A stretch of 12,500 nt of DNA, taken from NCBI GenBank assembly GCA_002005505.1, contig MVGU01000785.1, positions 207,501 to 220,000 of the forward strand, in the 5' to 3' direction. The notes beneath the pieces were generated by a model. That model had not been told where the DNA came from and did no database searches. It was given only the letters and a program-made list of their open reading frames with translations. This DNA is from Botryococcus braunii. Taxonomy: Eukaryota > Chlorophyta > Trebouxiophyceae. How positions within the stretch are numbered: position 1 is the first letter of the stretch; every line of letters starts with the position of its first letter. This document shows, one piece after another, positions 1 through 12,500 of this stretch. The translations under genes and the position numbers were made by a program.

Positions 1-277
1 ATGGCACAATAGAACATAGTGTACATGTTATGATTGGTCCATTCCAGGGTCTAAGAGTCAAGAGCGATATATTGATAAAGCTGGCCAGATGTGGGCCTGC
101 CTTGGGCCAATGGCTTGCTCTGCACCATCCAACTCTGTCAAGAAGCAGCACAACTATTAACAAATAGGGCTCAACATTGAAAGGCCTCGAGTTCCGCGTG
201 CTTGAGGCCCTGGCATCATAAAGCTATGTGCCCACATGCCCACTTCTCCCTCTGTCTCGGCCCCTCCGCCGGTGCTC

Positions 278-281
<4 letters not shown>
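1..281. other. Left edge: distal part of SnRK1 intron 8, no recognisable exon
   Basis: The expected last exon of SnRK1, with a FEIQLY...LDLCAAFL-like ending, was searched for on the minus strand and not seen. A good-looking acceptor, TGCTTCTTGACAG, occurs on the minus strand near 134-146. The sequence after it does not resemble the family and runs into a stop. The intron probably continues beyond base 1. Confidence 0.6.
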
Positions 282-363
<82 letters not shown>

Positions 364-365
364 GT

Positions 366-430
<65 letters not shown>
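282..430. repeat. (TG)n microsatellite, intron 8
   Basis: About 149 bp of TG dinucleotides with one interruption (GCGGTG at 361-366). In the gene's sense direction this is (CA)n. Confidence 0.98.
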
Positions 431-433
<3 letters not shown>

Positions 434-555
434 TGCCTATTTCCCCTGCAGTGTCTCAGTGTGCCGCTCTCATGTAAGAGGAGGTGGTGTGAGCGAGAGG
501 GGCTTGAGCACCGGAGGGATGAAGGCGTGTCCTGCTACCATGAAGGAAACACAAT

Positions 556-815
556 AGAAGCGTGCAGGGAGGAAGATGAGGAGTTTGGGGGGAGAGGAAG
601 AGGATCGGAGGAGGGCAACGACAAGGAGGAGGAGGAGGAGGGGAAGAAACCCTTCTTCCCCATACATAGGTCAAATAGCAATGATGGGGAGGAGGAGGAG
701 GAGAGGTAGGAGGAGGACGAGGAGGAGGAGGAGGAGGGGTAGGAGGAGGAGGACAAGGAGGAGGAGGGGGAGGAGGCGGAGGAGGAGGAGGAGAGGAGGA
801 GGAGGAGAAACGGAC
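556..815. repeat. GGA/GAG-rich purine tract, intron 8
   Basis: This is a mostly purine stretch built from GGA, GGAGGA and GGGGA units, broken between about 649 and 685 by a mixed sequence. On the transcribed sense strand it is a CCT/TCC pyrimidine tract starting roughly 85-100 bp past exon 8. Long proline/serine or arginine/glutamate reading frames here are by-products of the repeat. Confidence 0.95.
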
Positions 816-899
816 ACCAAAAATCGAGCCCATTGACCCGACAGCCCAGTTCCACCGAGCAGGGAGCAAGATGTAGGGGCAGGGGGTGCAGGAGCCTAC

Positions 900-7199
<6,300 letters not shown>

Positions 7200-8533
7200 G
7201 TTTTACACGAGATGAACTCGCACTTCACTTATCTCTCAACCATTTTACCCATTAAAACCTGGCCAGTCCACAAGATATGCTTTGACTATCAATATGGAAG
7301 TTTTGATACAAAGTATCACCCAGATGAGTTAAAAGTACCGATGAAACCCAAACAACGGTCTTCGGAGGGTTCACAACAAGGGCTGTTCAGTCCTAACAGT
7401 CTTGCAATATTGCCGACCGGCAACCGTCACAATTACATGACACTCGTGAGAAACTTGGTCAGGCAAGAGCTAATTTCCAGGCTGGTCTTGCTTGTGCTGT
7501 GACCTCCGTTCGGGGAGGGGGTCATTGCTTTGCTGACTAGGATGATTTCTTGTTGATCCTCAATCTCCCCAAGCAATGGCCGCCGCCCGTCCGACCGACG
7601 GGTCAGATCCTTCCCTCCAGCGCAAGCTGGGGTTCTTGAATATGATGAATGGAAGATCACCAGAATGGTGACAGGTGTGCGCCGTCAACTCCTTGTTACT
7701 CAAGGCACACCATTCCGTCTGACTCAAGAAAAGGGATCAACGTAGGGACCAACTGCGTGTATGGTCATGGATTAATTTGGTTTGGCTTACTTCTTATATC
7801 TAGAAATCTCAAGTATTGACACTAACAAAGTGAGGGTAAAACTTTTTCATCAAAGGCTGCATGCCTGACAGGCACGGCAGCTAAAAACGCTTACGAACAC
7901 GAGGCTGTTGCGATGACCTTGGAAGTAAAACTCACTGCTATGGGCTCTTTTGTGATATTCGTGTCGTATAGATGTGGTTAGTTTTGTACTTCACTCCAAC
8001 TGGATTTTTTTATTTGAAAGGATATGGCACTCGAGGATCAGAGAACCCCTGACAGGGCAGAAGTCCTACCAGATGACCAAAGTGGTTCATATATGGAGGA
8101 AATCTACCGTGTGGGGGAGTTAAATTGGGGGGGAGGGGGGAACTGAAGTGGAGGGGAAGCTATCCGCTGTGCCAACCAGGCCAGGTGGAGGAAAGACCAA
8201 GAGTTGTGGCTCTTACTTGGGATGTTCTGTATCCAGGTCGCTAAATAGTTTCAGACGCATAATCTGTCTCGGTTGTCTCTCAGGGTGGGCATGTGCAAGT
8301 TTTGCACTGCCTGAGCGAGCGTATTGTAAACTCATGGTTGTGTGCAGAGTTTCGATATGAACGACCTTCTCAACAATGGCAGGCATGTCTTGGCATGAGC
8401 AATGAAGATGCAAGATTTTTGGGGGTATTCTGGGATATGTTGAAATGTTCAAATAGAGGCACGTTTTATCAATACTGGGATGTGCTGTTCTGTGACCTTG
8501 CTACCCTTTCCCTCTGTCCCTTTCCTTCCTTCT
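7200..8533. other. 5' flank of SnRK1: no gene recognised
   Basis: This should hold the promoter and 5' UTR of the kinase gene on the minus strand. I could not place a transcription start, a TATA box or a 5' UTR intron with confidence. A GC-rich island at about 7500-7640 contains a perfect 6 bp stem with a 5-base loop (CCCGTC...GACGGG, 7586-7602). The short reading frames resemble nothing I know. Confidence 0.5.
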
Positions 8534-8552
8534 CCCCCCCCCCCCCAAAAAA
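8534..8552. repeat. C13-A6 homopolymer junction
   Basis: Thirteen C directly followed by six A and then CAACA, about 35 bp before the CT array. Confidence 0.95.
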
Positions 8553-8583
8553 CAACACTTGCCCCTTCTGTCTCTGACAGACT

Positions 8584-8757
<174 letters not shown>

Positions 8758-8785
8758 CCCCATCCCGCCCTCTCTCTGTGTGTGT

Positions 8786-8807
8786 CTGCCTGTATGTGTG
8801 CAGGCAG
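8786..8807. repeat. Short inverted repeat in the array spacer
   Basis: CTGCCTG at 8786-8792 and CAGGCAG at 8801-8807 form a perfect 7 bp stem with an 8-base loop. It sits near the middle of the larger CT-GT / CA-GA inverted arrangement. Confidence 0.7.
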
Positions 8808-8871
8808 GAGTAGAACTGGGCGGGGACGGGATTGTGGCGCACCCATGCACACAGACAGGCAGGAAGGGAGT

Positions 8872-8872
<1 letters not shown>

Positions 8873-8908
<36 letters not shown>

Positions 8909-8926
8909 ACACACACACACACACGC

Positions 8927-8994
<68 letters not shown>
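8873..8994. repeat. (CA)n followed by (GA)n compound microsatellite
   Basis: About 52 bp of CA with one CATA variant, a short GCAGACA step, then about 64 bp of GA. It is the reverse complement in order and content of the 8586-8757 array. Confidence 0.97.
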
Positions 8995-8997
<3 letters not shown>

Positions 8998-9099
8998 TGC
9001 CCGCGCATTCGCGGACATGCGTGCGCATTTGTGGCAATGTATGGGCGTGGCATGCGTCGGCGTGCAAGTGTGTGCGCTGGGGATGCGTGTGGGGTCGGT

Positions 9100-9101
<2 letters not shown>

Positions 9102-9189
<88 letters not shown>
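9102..9189. repeat. (GT)n microsatellite ending in CG alternation
   Basis: About 88 bp of GT with two GC variants, closing with CGCGCGCG. It is the last long dinucleotide array in the window. Confidence 0.97.
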
Positions 9190-9190
<1 letters not shown>

Positions 9191-9921
9191 TGCATGAGAG
9201 AGAGCACCACACAGCGACGGGTCGGTCTAAAGAGCACCCGTACCGAAGCCTGCACCCCTGCTGGTCAAGAATGGACCAATGTCGGCCTTTGCGGGTCAAA
9301 CATTGGAGGTCAAACATTAACATTGTGCTTAGGACCTCTGTTGTTACTCGGCAGTAGGGATACTTCTCTTGCTGCAGGCTGTCTCGTCGTTCAGGAATGT
9401 TGCTTCGTGCGTATGGAAGCCCTGTGCTTGTTTGCCTTCATCCAGTGCACAAGAGACCTCCAGGATAGCAGAACTTCTGATGTCGGGCATCTTTGTAAGA
9501 AAAGCAAGGTCTTTGTAAGTAGTTGCTGGGGTTAGTATACATAGGTCACAGGAGTGGCTTTACCTTGCAGTAAACTGGCCAACAGACACATGGGTCATTT
9601 TGTAACATTTTGCCATCCACTAGAGGGAACATGCAATGCGACTGGATCTGGCAGTTATTTACCCACATACTTATAAATTGGATGCAGTTACATTTACGCA
9701 GCTTTTGTGACAACCCTTGAGGAGCTGGTATGCTTGGCACCCTGCTTGAGGTTTTATTTGTAAGCAGTGTGAGCAAGGCATATGGATGTAGTTAGGGAGG
9801 TGGCCTTGAAATTCAAATGGTATGGTAGTAACCCTGCTCCTCAACCCTTCTCATCACACCTTCAGCCATTGTTAGCTTAGGAGCATCACATCCGACATCA
9901 CCTCTCTAGTGGTCGGGCATA
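9190..9921. other. Intergenic stretch, no gene recognised
   Basis: Both strands show only short frames without known motifs. A 14 bp direct duplication (GGTCAAACATT core) occurs at 9294-9321. Confidence 0.5.
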
Positions 9922-9946
9922 CATTGCCCTCCGACGGAGGGCAATG
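9922..9946. repeat. Perfect 12 bp inverted repeat with 1-base spacer
   Basis: CATTGCCCTCCG, then A, then CGGAGGGCAATG. It can form a hairpin or cruciform. It sits two bases before the C/A homopolymer junction at 9949. Confidence 0.9.
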
Positions 9947-9948
9947 AT

Positions 9949-9983
9949 CCCCCCCTCCCCCCCCCCCCCCCCCCAAAAAAAAA
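9949..9983. repeat. C7-t-C18-A9 homopolymer junction
   Basis: Two C runs separated by one T, directly followed by nine A and then further A-rich sequence to 9998. It is preceded by the perfect inverted repeat and the shared 11-mer GGGCAATGATC. Confidence 0.95.
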
Positions 9984-9998
9984 GAAGCAAAAAAAAAA

Positions 9999-11450
9999 GT
10001 CCACTAGGGTACTCCACATTCGTCAGGGGCCCAGCTTTGCCGCATGTGATGTTATGTGAAGGCAGCAAGAAAACTCAATGTTCCATTACAGTTCCCAGTT
10101 CAGCAGGATGTTCGTCAGGAACAGTGTTTGCTGTTGCAGACCTCCTTGTTTAGGTAGAACGCGTAGCAGATTTGCCCAAGCTGGAGGGTGCCAGTGGGGT
10201 ACAGCTGATCGGCGAGGTTTACATGCAGGGCACCAGGTTTCCCTAGCAATTGCTGCTCCGGGAGTCCTCCCCCTTGTACAGCACCTGAACAGGTTTGGGA
10301 AGCCCGAGACCTTAGTAACTATGGCACCCTCATATGTTGCAAGGATGTGCTTTTCAATTCCACAAAATTTCACAGAGAGTTTTTCTTCAATATCTTTTTC
10401 TCACTTCAGAAAGAGAAGTGAATATATATGTCTCAGGCCCCAGTGCCCGAAAAGTCACGTGTCGACATCCGAACAGCTGCAGGCCTAAAAAATATATCAC
10501 TTTACAGATCCTTGCGCTGCCGATCTGCAGCACCAGTCTGTGCGTTATTGCACATCATGATGATCAGAATGAGACTGTGCATGGTCAGCATGATAGTCGT
10601 TGTTTCTGTGAGAGGCTCGCTGCGAATTGAACGCATTAAAAGTGTCAAGCTAAGCATGTGCAAAACAGGACGGCCTGTGATGTTGCCAAATATACTAAGC
10701 GGCTATGTTCCAAACGGGTGGGCAGCTATCCCGCAATGCTGCAGTTTTATTTGAAAGCACTATCTAGACTTCAAACTTCCACTCTTCACTTGCCACGGTC
10801 AATATCTAAAACATGTGGTGGCAGACCAGCACTTTCCCTTACGAAACATATAGCCTTCCCAAGACTACTCTACTTAATTTCTTCATTCCTTCAACTGATT
10901 CAAGAACGTGGTTTGTACTATGCTATGCACTGTATTCGACTATGCTCCAGCCTGATAATCCATGCCGAAAAGGAAATAGACTGTAAACATCTCGTCCTAC
11001 AGCAAAGAAGGAGGCCTGGCAAGAGGGGTTCTTTCTAACCTGTGCCATGCCTTACAATTGCAAGCTTGAGACACGTTCAGGTCTCCAACCCCAGATGCTT
11101 CAAACTACCAATGAACTTACCGAACGCAGTCCGCAAAGGAAAGCATTATATGGATTCTTGCACAGCAGCGCTCTCATCATATTAAAATCCCTAACCACAG
11201 CAGGTCGCAGATTGAACAGAAACGTCGCCAGATAGTGTCAACGATATGAATACTGACAGCCAGCGTGCTCAACGCTCCGCCTTGATCGTGTGACGGGGTC
11301 TTAAAAGAAGAACCACGTGGTATGCACAGATTGAGAAGGCCCGGATTCATTATTTATTACAGTCATACTCAGCAGCGTTTTGCGGACTTCCCTTAAAACT
11401 ACCTCTTGATCAGTGGCCATGTGTATTAACTTGCTGTGCATATGCACCCT
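9999..11450. other. Intergenic stretch, no gene recognised
   Basis: There are short open frames on both strands (for example near 10078-10488 and 10658-11038 on plus) but no known motif, no consistent exon pattern and no microsatellite. It could hold UTRs or decayed elements; nothing supports a specific call. Confidence 0.45.
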
Positions 11451-11595
11451 ACCTTTTTTTCTTCTGCAGGTTCCACAACTTCCATGTCACCAGCTTGCTC
11501 TGGAATTGCGGGGCCTGGTTGTGGCAACGCCGGCTCCCGCGGCTCAGACGACGCCTGGCATCGCAAGTGCAGACAAGCATGGATAAGTCAAAATC

Positions 11596-11623
11596 TTTTT
11601 TTTTTTTGGGGGGGGGGGGGGGG
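11596..11623. repeat. T12-G16 homopolymer junction (CnAn on the minus strand)
   Basis: Twelve T directly followed by sixteen G. It is the second inverted example of the C-then-A junction and marks the left end of the AT-rich stretch. Confidence 0.95.
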
Positions 11624-11639
11624 AGCTTTGTCTAAAGAT

Positions 11640-12039
11640 TTAAAACTATGATAAAAGGTTTACCAGCTAATAAAAACGGGTAATACTTTCAAAGGATAAA
11701 TGAAGTGGACGGTGTCACCAGTTCAAATCTAGTGACAGGCAAAAACTTTGAGGAGATTGCAAATAATAATTCTTTTTATTCTTACTGATAAGTGAATGCA
11801 GGAATTTTTAAATAGTTTTCCAATCATTCGTGACTTGGGTCCAAAGCATCCGGAAATCAAAGTTCCTGAGAATTTAAAATTCCTACCAATTTTTCTAATC
11901 GAACTTTTTGGGAATTGCTTAATACTTATAAGACTGGTGTTTTCTTTGGTTTTTTTAGATGCTTTTAAGGTTGGGAGTTGAAAATGTTATTTTAGATGCT
12001 TTTAAGGTTGGGAGTTGCAAATTTTATTTTAAAAAAGAT
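11640..12039. other. AT-rich stretch, possibly organelle-derived
   Basis: Base composition changes sharply to AT-rich here and ends at a plastid-type tRNA-Gln copy. A 61-codon frame at 11796-11981 on the plus strand is hydrophobic in its second half, but I could not match it to any plastid or mitochondrial protein. Organellar origin is inferred only from composition and the adjacent tRNA. Confidence 0.35.
11957..12017. repeat. 37 bp-period direct duplication
   Basis: AGATGCTTTTAAGGTTGGGA followed by GTTG occurs at 11957-11980 and again at 11994-12017. Identity across the 24 bp core is perfect, which suggests a recent tandem duplication. Confidence 0.9.
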
Positions 12040-12110
12040 CTGGGGCGGAAGGATTCGTACTCCAAATGGCGGGACCAAAACCCGCAGCCTTACCACTTGG
12101 CGACGTCGCA
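12040..12110 (-). pseudogene. Degenerate plastid-type tRNA-Gln(UUG)
   Basis: Read on the minus strand this is a 71-base tRNA-like sequence. The D arm is GCC-AAGTGGTAA-GGC. The anticodon arm is perfect (GCGGG-TTTTGGT-CCCGC) with anticodon TTG at 12078-12076. The T loop is TACGAAT, and the 3' side is CGCCCCA-G. It closely resembles plastid/cyanobacterial tRNA-Gln(UUG), which is normally 72 bases. Damage is visible: two mismatches in the acceptor stem (5' TGCGACG where TGGGGCG would pair), one base missing from the T stem, and TTC changed to TAC in the T loop. It is probably a non-functional nuclear copy of plastid DNA. Confidence 0.8.
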
Positions 12111-12134
12111 GAATATATACTTGGCAAGCACCAA

Positions 12135-12254
12135 ACAACAGATAACGATATCCACCTCAGACAACAGATGACAGCATTCACCTCGAACAACAAAAGACGA
12201 CATCCACCTCCGACAAACAGATGGCAATATCCACCTCCGACAGCAGAGGACATG
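12135..12254. repeat. 26 bp minisatellite, about 4.6 imperfect copies
   Basis: Units start at 12135, 12161, 12187, 12213 (27 bp) and 12240 (partial). They follow the pattern ACAACAGAT-rACg-atATCCACCTCcG. The array starts 25 bp from the tRNA-like sequence. Confidence 0.9.
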
Positions 12255-12500
12255 TGTGAGTCACAGACTTGTCCATTAGCACATTGTGGAACCACCAGAC
12301 CACCCTCATCCCCAGCCCACAGTACCGTACAACAGGGCAGACCAAGAGAACAGCTCGCACCAGGAGATCCTGGCCCATATCGGGCCCACGTTCCAATGCT
12401 TCCTCCACTGGTGTCTCCAATGGTACAGGGACCAGCAGCCCCTCCTCCTCCCACGAAGTTACAACATTGCGGTACGTCTTCACGTCTGAGTTGGCAAATA
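12255..12500. other. Right edge: proline/serine-rich open frames, no gene recognised
   Basis: The plus-strand frame covering the second half reads as proline-rich (for example PPLVSPMVQGPAAPPPPTK), and other frames are also open. This could be an exon edge or decayed element sequence, but there is no diagnostic motif. Confidence 0.3.

Noticed and set aside
1..235. Candidate last SnRK1 exon after the acceptor TGCTTCTTGACAG on the minus strand
   Set aside because: The downstream frame in the correct phase reads to a stop within about 30 codons, has no similarity to the conserved KA1 ending and offers no donor.
10078..10488. Overlapping open frames on both strands (136 and 95 codons)
   Set aside because: Neither shows a recognisable domain, splice pattern or codon bias that separates it from chance.
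11711..11740. Hairpin TCACCAG-TTCAAAT-CTAGTGA resembling a tRNA T arm
   Set aside because: Six of seven pairs form and the loop is tRNA-like, but no D or anticodon arm could be placed. It may be a tRNA fragment in the AT-rich stretch, but I do not call it.
11796..11981. 61-codon AT-rich frame with a hydrophobic second half
   Set aside because: It resembles a small membrane protein by composition only, with no match to recalled plastid or mitochondrial proteins. Its end runs into the 37 bp duplication.
12135..12254. Regularly spaced repeats that could suggest a CRISPR-like array
   Set aside because: The units are contiguous imperfect 26 bp copies without spacers, in eukaryotic DNA; this is a minisatellite.

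Overview
This is eukaryotic nuclear DNA, most likely from a streptophyte (green plant lineage). The minus strand carries most of one split gene, read from about 7199 down to about 900. Its conceptual protein is clearly a SnRK1 alpha subunit, the plant SNF1/AMPK catalytic kinase, with motif blocks such as [36 protein letters not shown] and [20 protein letters not shown]. The long repeat-filled introns would suit a large-genome charophyte such as Chara. That species guess is inference only.

Seven exons can be placed to the base (7199-7107, 7006-6913, 6836-6727, 5719-5462, 3701-3463, 2873-2705 and 1971-1860). They give one continuous 358-codon frame plus one base: glycine loop, VAIK lysine, HRD, DFG, activation-loop threonine, APE and the UBA-like autoinhibitory region. 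An eighth exon (about 1127 to 918 or 900) encodes the start of the C-terminal KA1-type domain. The final exon or exons lie beyond base 1, so the gene is partial. Intron 1 appears to use a GC donor (AAG|GCAAGC).

Introns 3, 4, 5, 7 and 8 hold very long microsatellites, listed in gene order: a GACA/CA/GA compound array, a ~330 bp GA array, CA/GA, an alternating CG/CA tract plus a TG array, then a GGA purine tract and another TG array. Upstream of the gene (8586-9189) there is a large set of CT/GT and CA/GA arrays in inverted orientation. Long microsatellites make up very roughly 15% of the window and stop abruptly at about 9190.

A second recurring signal is a homopolymer junction in which a C run is followed by an A run on the same strand (or T then G on the other strand). 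It occurs at eight places in both orientations and never in the A-then-C order.

From 9190 to the right end I see no recognisable protein gene. Near the right edge (12040-12110, minus strand) is a degenerate tRNA-Gln(UUG) of plastid type. It probably came from organellar DNA inserted in the nucleus. An AT-rich stretch with a 37 bp duplication lies on one side and a 26 bp minisatellite on the other.

No operons, CRISPR arrays or intact transposons were found.
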